This document shows positions 6,759 through 13,916 of a DNA stretch of 49,625 nt, in pieces (positions within the stretch are counted from its first letter, which is position 1; each line of letters begins with the position of its first letter). A model generated the notes under the pieces. It did no database searches, was not told where the DNA came from, and was given only the letters and a program-made list of their open reading frames with translations. The position numbers were made by a program, and so were the translations under genes. The stretch is from NCBI GenBank assembly GCA_963696625.1, contig CAVOKZ010000014.1, positions 1-49,625 of the forward strand, given 5' to 3'. Source of the DNA: JAWVFN01 sp963696625. GTDB taxonomy: Bacteria > Actinomycetota > Thermoleophilia > Solirubrobacterales > 70-9.

Positions 6759-7302
6759 ATGCCCCAGCCACCGATTGCCCCCGAGCGAACGCGGCCGCTT
6801 GCCGAGCAGCTCTATCGCAAGGAGCGCGACCGCCTTCTCAACATCGCCCGCTATAGCGGCGCGCGCAGCGAAGCGGAGGACGCGCTGAGTCGCGCCTTCG
6901 CGCAGTTCATCGCTCGCTATGACCCCGACGGCGAGGCGCCGGCCTTGCCGTGGCTTGTGACCACTGTCAAGCGCGAGGCGTGGAGCATCATGCGCGCGCG
7001 CCAGCGCCGCGAGGGCGAGCAGGAAGAGTCGTTCCCGGACGGCCCCGAGGACCTCGGCTTCGAGGAGAGGGTCCGCGACGTGAAGGCGCCGGATCCTGCC
7101 GACCGCGCCCTGGCTCAGGAGCTGCTCAGACGAGCGCTTCGCGGCGCTGGCCCAGTTGAAACCGCACGAGCGCAAGTGCCTCGGGCTCAAGGGGCTGGGC
7201 TACAGCTATCGCGAGATCGAGGAAATGACCGGCTGGAGTCAGACCAAGATCAATCGCCTGATGGTCGAGGGGCGCGCGCGGCTGCGCGAGCTTCTCGACT
7301 GA
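6759..7302 (+). pseudogene. Sigma-70 family RNA polymerase sigma factor, frameshifted
   Basis: Frame 1 from ATG 6759 encodes a sigma region-2-like part (LLNIARYSGARSEAEDALSRAF, then LPWLVTTVKREAW). Near base 7128 the coding moves to the next frame, where 57 residues ending at TGA 7300-7302 form a clear region 4: ALAQLKPHERKCLGLKGLGY, then a helix-turn-helix with YSYREIEEMTGWSQTKINR. Dropping the A at 7128 (...CTC-[A]-GAC GAG...) restores a 180-residue protein of normal ECF-like layout. As written, frame 1 reads on through the next gene to 7586. This is either a real inactivating indel, a sequencing error, or less likely a +1 recoding site. The leader upstream is the structured element described separately. 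An element-borne sigma factor would direct transcription of its own genes. Confidence 0.75.
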
Positions 7303-7338
7303 GGGGGCGAAACGACGAGCGAGCGGACTTAGAAGGGC

Positions 7339-7680
7339 ATGGAGGATCTCGACGCCTCAGTGACGGCGCGGCTTGTGACCGCGCTTCTGCCCCTGGTCGG
7401 ACAGGAGGTGCGCGCCGAGGTCATGAACGGGAAGGGGAAGCCCCTGGTCGTGATCCACGGGCGCTTGCGGGGCAGCTGCGACCTCGACCCGATCGACGAG
7501 AACACCGTGACGCTGGCGGTTGGGACCCAGCTGCTCGCGATCGAGCTCGAGGACGTCGTCGGCTTGTGGGAGTTCGAGTTCGGTGACGACAGCGAGCCGA
7601 CGCTGCGTGGCGTCTCGATCGGTCTACACGGTCACCGCTCGATCGACATCTCGTTCGACCCAAGCTCCCTCAGTCGGTAG
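7339..7680 (+). CDS. Hypothetical protein
   Basis: This is a 113-residue acidic protein with no recognised family. It alternates short strands and turns (EVRAEVMNGKGKPLVVIHGRL, NTVTLAVGTQLLAIELEDVVGLWEFEF), a pattern that could be a small beta-barrel (SH3 or Sm-like), but this is only a visual impression. AGAAGGG lies about 2-8 bases before the ATG at 7339. It follows the sigma-like gene by 36 bases on the same strand and precedes the second structured leader. Confidence 0.65.
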   Translation: MEDLDASVTARLVTALLPLVGQEVRAEVMNGKGKPLVVIHGRLRGSCDLDPIDENTVTLAVGTQLLAIELEDVVGLWEFEFGDDSEPTLRGVSIGLHGHRSIDISFDPSSLSR

Positions 7681-7700
7681 CGCAGTCGCACGTCCCTCTC

Positions 7701-7820
7701 GTGGCCGCGAAGCGAGCAGCGACGGCCGAACGGCGCCCGGATTTTGGCACGGCGGGGCCGTGCTCTTGCCGGGCATCGGCCGTCGCAGCCGGCGCGGCCT
7801 TAAGCGAAAGGAACGAGCGC
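7701..7820 (+). ncRNA. Structured leader, copy 2 of a duplicated element
   Basis: This is the second copy of the leader at 6640-6758, exactly 1060 bases downstream over its core. The same 16-mer occurs at 7727-7742, the outer stem GCCCGG/CCGGGC at 7735-7740 with 7769-7774, and the hairpin GCACGGC-GGG-GCCGTGC at 7747-7763. The loop has changed from TTC to GGG while both stems are unchanged. It ends in GCGAAAGGAACG before the ATG at 7821. Confidence 0.5.
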
Positions 7821-8213
7821 ATGGCAGAGCAAATCAATCGCCCAGTCGACACGGACGAGTTGTGCGAGCGCCAGGACGAGCTCATCGGGCTGGAGATCCA
7901 GATGTTCAGCGAGTGGTGCGACCGCGTCGCCCGGATGGAGGTGGACCCTGTGCGCGGCCTACTCCAGCGACTGACGACGATCGGGATGGCTAGCGATCTG
8001 TTTCAGATCGACCGCCGGATCACGCTGCTGCGGCGGGCTGAGGAGATGGTCGTGGATCAGCTCGACGCCGAGGAGCTCATCGAGCGCCAGGAGGCCGGGT
8101 GCCTGACCCTGCACATGTGCGAGTACTGGCTCTCCCGTCGGCCGAAGGAGGTCCCGACTGTGAACGGCTATCCGGTGTGGCTTGCGGCATCGCTAGTCGA
8201 TATCCCCGGCTGA
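7821..8213 (+). CDS. Hypothetical helical protein
   Basis: The 130-residue protein is acidic and mostly alpha-helical (ELCERQDELIGLEIQMFSEW, RRITLLRRAEEMVVDQLDAEE), with a Trp/Tyr-containing C-terminal part (CEYWLSRRP, NGYPVWLAASL). I recognise no family. GAAAGGA at 7806-7812 is a good ribosome binding site for the ATG at 7821. The preceding 120 bases are the second copy of the structured leader also found before the sigma-like gene, so the two genes probably share a control mechanism. Confidence 0.65.
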   Translation: MAEQINRPVDTDELCERQDELIGLEIQMFSEWCDRVARMEVDPVRGLLQRLTTIGMASDLFQIDRRITLLRRAEEMVVDQLDAEELIERQEAGCLTLHMCEYWLSRRPKEVPTVNGYPVWLAASLVDIPG

Positions 8214-8250
8214 CGACACCGCCTCCTGAGCGTCCTTGCACGGGAAGGAG

Positions 8251-8265
8251 GTCAGGCCTCCTGAC
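8251..8265. terminator. Short hairpin between convergent genes
   Basis: GTCAGG-CCT-CCTGAC is a 6-bp perfect stem lying between the stop at 8213 and the stop of the minus-strand gene at 8293. It overlaps an AGGAGG/CCTCCT pairing. There is no T-tract, so this is only a candidate transcription end. Confidence 0.3.
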
Positions 8266-8292
8266 GTGGCCGGTAGCCAAGGGCAACGGGCG

Positions 8293-10563
8293 TCACCCTC
8301 CGAGAATCGTTTTTCCGAACTTCTTCGCCCTATCGGTCAGGGTTTTCTTCGGCAAGTCGATACCTGCATCGTGAAAAGCCTGGACGTCCTCACGCTTGGA
8401 TACTCGATGGCTCTTGTCGTCAGCGGCCTTCTTGAGGGCCTTCTTGATTCTTTCGCTCGACCGGTGTTCGGTGCCGAGTGCAGGTGCGGCCGCCAGGGCG
8501 GTTTGGAAATCGACTGCCTTACCCGTCCGGAGCAGATAGACGATGACGTCGGCCACACCTTTTTGCCCGGCTGGGGTCTGCGGATCGAGAGCAACGAGCG
8601 TGCCGACTAGTTCTTCCCTTCGCTCCGTCGTCGCAGCGCCCTTGATGAGGTTGAGGACGAGTGTCGTCATCGACTTCTCGTCAATGCCTGGACCGCTTAG
8701 GGCGTCGACCCAATCGGAGTAGTCACCATCTAAGGCGACCATTGCCTCGATCAGCGCGGTACGGTCGGCCTGCGAGAGACGCCCCGCCCAGTTGCCGAGC
8801 TCGCCCTCGACCGCGGCCGGCATGACCTCACCTTCGGCCACGATCACTTGCCTGACAACGGCCGTGTCGGGATCAAGCTCCAGCCAGGCAGCCATCGCAT
8901 CGGGGAAACCATCAGCGTCGCGTTCGGCGGCCGCGATGAGGACCTGATGATCAACGACGCTCGGGTCCTTTTCCGCCGTTCGTTTGGCGAGAACGGAACG
9001 TGCATGGGCGACATCGAGATCCTGATCTGGAGCGCCAGTCGTGCCAAGCTCAACGAGGGTTGTCAGCACATCCTCTGCCGACGCCTGATCGAGGGACGCT
9101 CCCAGCGTGCGGAGGCCTCGGAGCGTTGGCGGTCTGACCCAGGTTGGATCCTGCGGTGGCGCTGGCACCAGACCGCGGCGCACATCTTCGACCACGAGTC
9201 CTCTCATGTCCGCCTCCATCTGGGGACTCACCCGCTGGAGCGTCCGGCAGATTGCGTGAATCCGCGTTTGGTCGGCGAGCTCGTCGTCGTTGTCCCACCA
9301 ACCGGCCGCGCCTAGAACTCCGCGAAGTGTGGCGGTGAGGTCCTCCGTCTCCTCAGCGCTGAGGTTTGAGAGGTAGGGAACGAGGGAGCCAATCGCCTCG
9401 ACGCCACCTTCCTGGGTTTCGGGATCCTGTTCCCGAAGCAATCCCAGGACGCTCTTCAACGTCAACAGAGCAGAGGTCTGCTGTTCGGGGTCAGTCTCAT
9501 CCGGAATCCCGGACAACCACTCGGCCCAGAACGGCCAGTCCCCCGGCAAGCCGCCGATGATGCCCCGCATGGCATCCAAATCGGCAGCCTCTCGGTCTGG
9601 CGCCGTCGGCATGACGGTCTCTGCTCGCGATTTGACCACTGGGTAGACCGCGCTTTCCGAATCAAACGCGATCAGAACGTGCTGCACGGCCTGGGTCAGC
9701 CGTGGGTCGAGTGGGGTGTTCTTGAGCGCTGACTCGTAGAGGCCGTCAGCGAATTCGGCAACTTCCTCTCCTCGCTCTTCGCCCTCCTCCTCCTCCTCGA
9801 CTTGCGCCAGCGCGGTGTGAATGCCCGAGGTCACTGGCTCTGAGGTGAGAAGGCTGAGGGCCACATCGGCACTTAGCGACTCGATCCCCGGTTGCACAAG
9901 CTCAGGGCTTTCAGCAACCCGATCCCTGATCCCCTCATGGACCTCAGGCCGGAACTTCTCCGGAATGTCATCGAGTAGCGCCGCCACCTTCTCCGCGCGC
10001 TCGGCATCCTCGAAGAGTTGCGCATCAGCGAGTAGCTTCTCCACGAGCTGGCCGCTCGACGGTGCAGCCAGGCCAACGATGAGTGCTCCCACCAACTGAT
10101 CCGGGGCCAGCGGCTGCTCGGCGAGGAACCCGGCAAGGCTCTGAGAGATGCGTTCCGCGACCTTGGGATTGAGGTCTCCGATGAGCTCCACGACGCCGAG
10201 AAGGGCGGTCATTACGTTGGAGCGCTCGACACCAAACTCGTTGTCGGCCATATCGGCCAGGACTTCGGCTACTAGTCCTCGCTCCTCGTCTGGCCGTTCT
10301 CGGAGTTCATCAATGACGGCTTGGGGACGCTCCGGAGCTTCCATCTCGACGGTCTCGCCAAGCGTGACGTCATCTAGACCCGCAGCCGCACCTGCGGGCT
10401 CCAAATAGAGAAGGTCCCGGCCGGGGTCGCGCACGCCTTGGCCTGCGGCGCGCTCGAGATAGCGCCGAAGGTTCGCCTCCTGGGTTTTGGCGAGCTCATC
10501 TAGTTCTGTCTGGCTCGCCCCTTGGGCGATTACGGGATCTGTTGCCGCATTCTCGTCCGTCAT
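8293..10563 (-). CDS. Large predicted alpha-solenoid partner of the KAP NTPase
   Basis: This 756-residue acidic protein has no recognisable catalytic motif or membrane segment. From about residue 75 to 680 it is a succession of helix pairs with regular Leu/Ala/Val spacing, for example LVAEVLADMAD, VMTALLGVVELIG and LLTLKSVLGLLREQ. This suggests a HEAT/ARM-like alpha-solenoid, with an acidic Glu-run near residue 255 and a Lys-rich C-terminal end. Its ATG overlaps the stop of the upstream KAP NTPase gene (ATGA at 10560-10563 on the minus strand), so the two are co-translated. The likely role is a scaffold or sensor that works with the NTPase. I assign no function beyond that. Confidence 0.7.
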   Translation of the reverse strand: MTDENAATDPVIAQGASQTELDELAKTQEANLRRYLERAAGQGVRDPGRDLLYLEPAGAAAGLDDVTLGETVEMEAPERPQAVIDELRERPDEERGLVAEVLADMADNEFGVERSNVMTALLGVVELIGDLNPKVAERISQSLAGFLAEQPLAPDQLVGALIVGLAAPSSGQLVEKLLADAQLFEDAERAEKVAALLDDIPEKFRPEVHEGIRDRVAESPELVQPGIESLSADVALSLLTSEPVTSGIHTALAQVEEEEEGEERGEEVAEFADGLYESALKNTPLDPRLTQAVQHVLIAFDSESAVYPVVKSRAETVMPTAPDREAADLDAMRGIIGGLPGDWPFWAEWLSGIPDETDPEQQTSALLTLKSVLGLLREQDPETQEGGVEAIGSLVPYLSNLSAEETEDLTATLRGVLGAAGWWDNDDELADQTRIHAICRTLQRVSPQMEADMRGLVVEDVRRGLVPAPPQDPTWVRPPTLRGLRTLGASLDQASAEDVLTTLVELGTTGAPDQDLDVAHARSVLAKRTAEKDPSVVDHQVLIAAAERDADGFPDAMAAWLELDPDTAVVRQVIVAEGEVMPAAVEGELGNWAGRLSQADRTALIEAMVALDGDYSDWVDALSGPGIDEKSMTTLVLNLIKGAATTERREELVGTLVALDPQTPAGQKGVADVIVYLLRTGKAVDFQTALAAAPALGTEHRSSERIKKALKKAADDKSHRVSKREDVQAFHDAGIDLPKKTLTDRAKKFGKTILGG

Positions 10564-11957
10564 TCCTGTTCATCCTCGTGGGGTTCGGGCGGCGGCGGAT
10601 CCGGGACCTTCACTCCATGGCGCTCCAGCAACCGCCTGACCCGGTCCGGTGGACCAGCTGGTGGGTCTAGGAAGAAGGCGGGCAAACGGGGCTCCAGATG
10701 TAGGTCGGCAGCAAAGAGAGGGAACTCGGTTTCGAGCACCGTAAGCTTGGCGATCTCCTTAGCTCGCTTTGGCCATTCAACGCCCCGCGACTGGGCGATG
10801 CGAGCGTTGGTGGCGAAGTTGTTGAGCAAGACCTTGATGCGGCGCGGACTACGCACGTGCGAAGGGATCAGCATGTAGATCACCTGGTCCGATAGACCCT
10901 CCTCAGCCTCTCTGAGCTCCTCCCACACGCCGCCGGCCTCCTTGACGAGATCACGAGCAAACCGAGTGAGCCGGCTGCCTCGCAACGGCGGGAGGGCGAT
11001 CTGGTGCTGAAACACCTTGTCCAAGAATGAGCTCGCTGAGCTGTAGTAGGTAGCGTCTTCATTGACGGGCGTCTGCTGCGGCAGCTTCTTGAGTGCCTTC
11101 TCCAAGACCTCGCGGTCAGCGGCGACGATGAACACGCACTCGTCCTGGTCCAAGAAGGTCTTGATCGCTGTGAGCGTTTCGACGACGTCGTCGGCCGAGC
11201 ACCGGTCCAGCTCATCGATAAAGAAGACGAGCCGGGTGAAATCGTTGTCCTTGAGGATTTTCTCCACCAGTTCCTCGAAGGTGCGACTGAACTCTTCGTC
11301 GGCGGAAGGCGCTGCCTGCTCGACGCCAATTCGCGTCCCGTCAAGAATCAGCTGCGCGGCGCCGACAATCACTGCCGCGACAGCCGCAGGAGCCAAGAAC
11401 TGAGGCAGGGTCCTGGCGATCTGACCGAAGAAGTTCTCGTCCGTCGCCAGGGAGAGCGCTCCACTCAATACAGCGAACGTAATCGCGAAGCCCACAAACA
11501 CGCCGGCAAAAATCCAAACGGTCTTAAGCGGCTTCTCGAGCCTCCCGAAATCAATATCGGCCGTTCGCTGATTCTCATACAGGCCGCGGTAGAACTGCCG
11601 GTTTTCATCGTCGTCCGGGATGTCGAACTTCCGAGCAACGTGAGTGATGAAGTTGCGCTGGAGCGAGTCCCCGCCGAACTTCCACGCGTCGTAGCTGAGG
11701 AGGCCGATCTTTGAGGGCTTCTTCTCAGCAAGCGCCCGCCGCAGCAACTCGAAGAGGCTGGACTTCCCCGATCCCCATGGACCGAATAGAGCGACGTTTA
11801 GCGGCGGGTCGCCAACGGTGACTAGATCAGCGACCTTGTCAGCGATGACGTCGTAGCTGAAGGCGTCCTTGTCGTCCTTCGTTAGAGCACGATCCGGAAC
11901 TAGATCGGCTGCAGTGAGGGGTGGCCCGGCGCCCTCCTCCTGGGGATTCATCTGCAT
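10560..11957 (-). CDS. KAP family P-loop NTPase with membrane segment
   Basis: This 465-residue protein has the KAP NTPase layout: Walker A GPWGSGKSS at about 59-67 and the post-Walker segment LSYDAWKFGGDSLQRNF. Two predicted transmembrane helices (about 147-169 and 186-205) are inserted inside the ATPase domain. Walker B FFIDELDRC follows at about 245-253, then VFIVAADREVLEKAL and the SSFLDKVFQHQIALPPL segment typical of the family. KAP proteins (Kidins220/ARMS, F-plasmid PifA) are membrane-associated NTPases, and PifA blocks T7 phage growth. The paired large helical protein directly downstream, and the place next to an integrase, suggest a defence or exclusion module carried by the element. 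The start at 11957 is uncertain by two codons (ATG also at 11951). Confidence 0.88.
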   Translation of the reverse strand: MQMNPQEEGAGPPLTAADLVPDRALTKDDKDAFSYDVIADKVADLVTVGDPPLNVALFGPWGSGKSSLFELLRRALAEKKPSKIGLLSYDAWKFGGDSLQRNFITHVARKFDIPDDDENRQFYRGLYENQRTADIDFGRLEKPLKTVWIFAGVFVGFAITFAVLSGALSLATDENFFGQIARTLPQFLAPAAVAAVIVGAAQLILDGTRIGVEQAAPSADEEFSRTFEELVEKILKDNDFTRLVFFIDELDRCSADDVVETLTAIKTFLDQDECVFIVAADREVLEKALKKLPQQTPVNEDATYYSSASSFLDKVFQHQIALPPLRGSRLTRFARDLVKEAGGVWEELREAEEGLSDQVIYMLIPSHVRSPRRIKVLLNNFATNARIAQSRGVEWPKRAKEIAKLTVLETEFPLFAADLHLEPRLPAFFLDPPAGPPDRVRRLLERHGVKVPDPPPPEPHEDEQE

Positions 11958-12128
11958 AGAAGAGAGTAGATCGCTGCGGTCGGACCGATGCCTCGTGGCT
12001 CAGTGGATTGTTGGCCTGGCGCTGCGAATTTGATGGGACGGGCCACGGTGTGGCGCGTCATAGAGGCCGATGGCATCAGCCTCAACCATCCGTCACTGCG
12101 TAGGGCGCCGGGAGGGGTCGGTGCCCTC

Positions 12129-12350
12129 ATGAGCACTCGTCTGCTCACAGCTGACCAGGTCGCAAGGCTTCTCGGCGTGCCGAAGTCCTGGGTCTACCGC
12201 CAGTCGCGCGAAGGAGGCATTCCCAGCGTGACCCTAGGGCGCTACCGGCGCTATCGCCCCGAGGCAATCGCGAACTGGCTTAAGGAGCAGGAGGGCGAGG
12301 TCCAACAGGATCGGCGGGGCGCGGCGGCGACGTCGATGCGAGACAAATGA
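12129..12350 (+). CDS. Excisionase-type helix-turn-helix protein
   Basis: This 73-residue protein fits the excisionase/MerR-like small HTH family: LLTADQVARLLGVPKSWVYRQ is the HTH, followed by GGIPSVTLGRYRRYRPEAIANWL, the wing with the usual G-R-x-R-R-[FY] basic segment. Such proteins bind near att sites and bias the integrase toward excision, or act as repressors. The ATG at 12129 is chosen because the HTH begins a few residues in; a GGGAGGGG stretch lies about 12 bases upstream. It lies 73 bases before the integrase gene on the same strand and is divergent from the KAP gene. Confidence 0.85.
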   Translation: MSTRLLTADQVARLLGVPKSWVYRQSREGGIPSVTLGRYRRYRPEAIANWLKEQEGEVQQDRRGAAATSMRDK

Positions 12351-12423
12351 GCGATCCCATTGCGAATTTCCTGACGAAAGTTGGGACGAACCGCCGCCTT
12401 AAGCGGGAGAATTAGGGACAACG

Positions 12424-13716
12424 ATGTCCGGTCAATCGAAAAAGGCGACTGGCCACGTGCGAGTCCTCGAGCGCGCGCGTGGCCCGGTCTTCTACGCGGC
12501 GATCCGCCTCGCGGACGGGCGCCGCTTGCAGCGGCGACTCGGGCGCGCATGGCTGAGCCGCAGCCGTCCGCCGGCCGGGCACATCACCCGGGCTCAAGCG
12601 GAGGCGCGCCTCCAGGACATTCTGATCGGTGCCGACCCGACGGTCTCGATCGCTGGCTCCGGGGTGACGTTCGGGGTGGCCGCCGAGAACTGGTTCGCTT
12701 ACATAAGAGACGACCGGCGGCGACGGTCGTCAACCGTGGCCGGGTATCGGAGTGAGCTCGACCGCAATCTGTTGCCGGCGTTCGGCGGCGATACGCCGCT
12801 CGATGAGATCACGACCAGAGATATCGACGCTTACCGCGAGCGGTTGCTCGAGGAAGGGCGTCTCAGCCCTCGCTCGATCAACAAGCGCCTGGCCCAGCTG
12901 CACGCGATCTTCAAGCGGGCACAGCGGACCTACGGCCTAGCGAAGAATCCGGTCGAGGGCGCCGAGCGCCAGCCGCATCGCCCCTCCGGGGACATCACCG
13001 TCCTCGACGCCGGCCAGGTCGAGCTGTTGGCGTCGAAGGCAGCGAACGAGCAGGATGCGGCGATCTTCCGGGTTGCTGCATTCACGGGTCTGCGGCTCGG
13101 AGAGCTTCGCGCTCTTCGCTGGCGGGACGTCGACTGGCTGCGCCAGGTGATCCGTGTGCGCCGGTCCTACACCTGGGGAGAGGAAGGCGCCCCGAAGTCT
13201 GGGAAGGTCCGCGCCGTGCCGCTGTCAGACCAGCCGGCTCGGGCCCTCGAAGAGCTGAGCCGTCGCGAGCACTGGACCGACGAGGAGCACCTCGTGTTCG
13301 TCTCACCAACCGGAACGTTCGTCGATGAGAGCGCGCTACGGCGACGCTTCTACAAAGCGCTGAAGGCGGCGGAGCTGCCGAAGATGCGCTTCCACGACCT
13401 GCGTCACACGTTCGGGACTCTCGCGGTACAGGCCTTCTCGCTGACCGACGTGAAGGCGTTCATGGGCCACGCCGACATCCAGACGACGATGATCTACGCG
13501 CACCACGTGCCCCAGCACGACGCCGCTGACCGGCTTACCGAGCTGCTGGCGCCGGGCTCACCCGATTCCGTTCGACGCACACTCGACGCACGGTCTGGGA
13601 ATCAGGACGGGGACGAAATCGACGAAACAGCACCTACGCAGGGAGATTCGGGATGCCGGAGGAGGGACTCGAACCCCCGACACGCGGATTATGATTCCGC
13701 TGCTCTAACCAGCTGA
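12424..13716 (+). CDS. Tyrosine-type site-specific recombinase (integrase)
   Basis: This 430-residue integrase has an N-terminal basic arm-binding region, a SAM-like core-binding domain (about 82-172), and a catalytic domain with all expected residues: R224 in TGLRLGELRAL, K261, H324-x-x-R327 in HDLRHTFGTLA, H349 in MGHADIQTT and Y358 as nucleophile. The last 21 residues (GCRRRDSNPRHADYD...) are the translation of the antisense strand of a tRNA gene. The integrase therefore overlaps the tRNA-Met gene on the opposite strand, which identifies the attachment site. It catalyses insertion and excision of the element, presumably with the small HTH protein and perhaps the mIHF-like protein. Confidence 0.95.
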   Translation: MSGQSKKATGHVRVLERARGPVFYAAIRLADGRRLQRRLGRAWLSRSRPPAGHITRAQAEARLQDILIGADPTVSIAGSGVTFGVAAENWFAYIRDDRRRRSSTVAGYRSELDRNLLPAFGGDTPLDEITTRDIDAYRERLLEEGRLSPRSINKRLAQLHAIFKRAQRTYGLAKNPVEGAERQPHRPSGDITVLDAGQVELLASKAANEQDAAIFRVAAFTGLRLGELRALRWRDVDWLRQVIRVRRSYTWGEEGAPKSGKVRAVPLSDQPARALEELSRREHWTDEEHLVFVSPTGTFVDESALRRRFYKALKAAELPKMRFHDLRHTFGTLAVQAFSLTDVKAFMGHADIQTTMIYAHHVPQHDAADRLTELLAPGSPDSVRRTLDARSGNQDGDEIDETAPTQGDSGCRRRDSNPRHADYDSAALTS

Positions 13717-13727
13717 GCTACTCCGGC
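13654..13727 (-). tRNA. tRNA-Met (anticodon CAT)
   Basis: The minus strand folds as a complete 74-nt tRNA: acceptor stem GCCGGAG/CTCCGGC with discriminator A at 13654, D-arm GCTCAGCTGGTTAGAGC, anticodon stem GCGGA/TCCGC with loop ATCATAA (anticodon CAT, complement of 13691-13693), and T-arm GGGGGTTCGAGTCCCTC. CCA is not encoded. CAT could also be tRNA-Ile with lysidine; Met elongator seems more likely from the overall sequence. A TAGGAT hexamer on the minus strand just upstream (13738-13743) may be its -10. Its 3' half is the integration site of the element to its left. Confidence 0.93.
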
Positions 13728-13916
13728 GGGGAAGGAATCCTAGCCTGAGGCGGCGGGGGCGCCGGGCTCGGGTGAGTGTCCGTACTAATTACCGCGCGGG
13801 GAGCGCGCGGTGGGCCCGATCAGCTCTATATGGCGCCCAGGCGCGCACCCAACCATCTGGCCGTTTGTACGGGTCTGCTTAAAGCGGCCCTCCGCGTGCC
13901 CGATGGATCCAACAGG

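Noticed and set aside
7125..7131. Programmed +1 frameshift in the sigma-like gene as the main explanation
   Set aside because: The CTC codon would re-pair poorly after a +1 shift, and no stimulatory element is evident; an indel or sequencing error is more likely.
1..12000. Left attachment site of the mobile element
   Set aside because: No second copy of the tRNA-Met 3' half was found by eye; probably outside the window.
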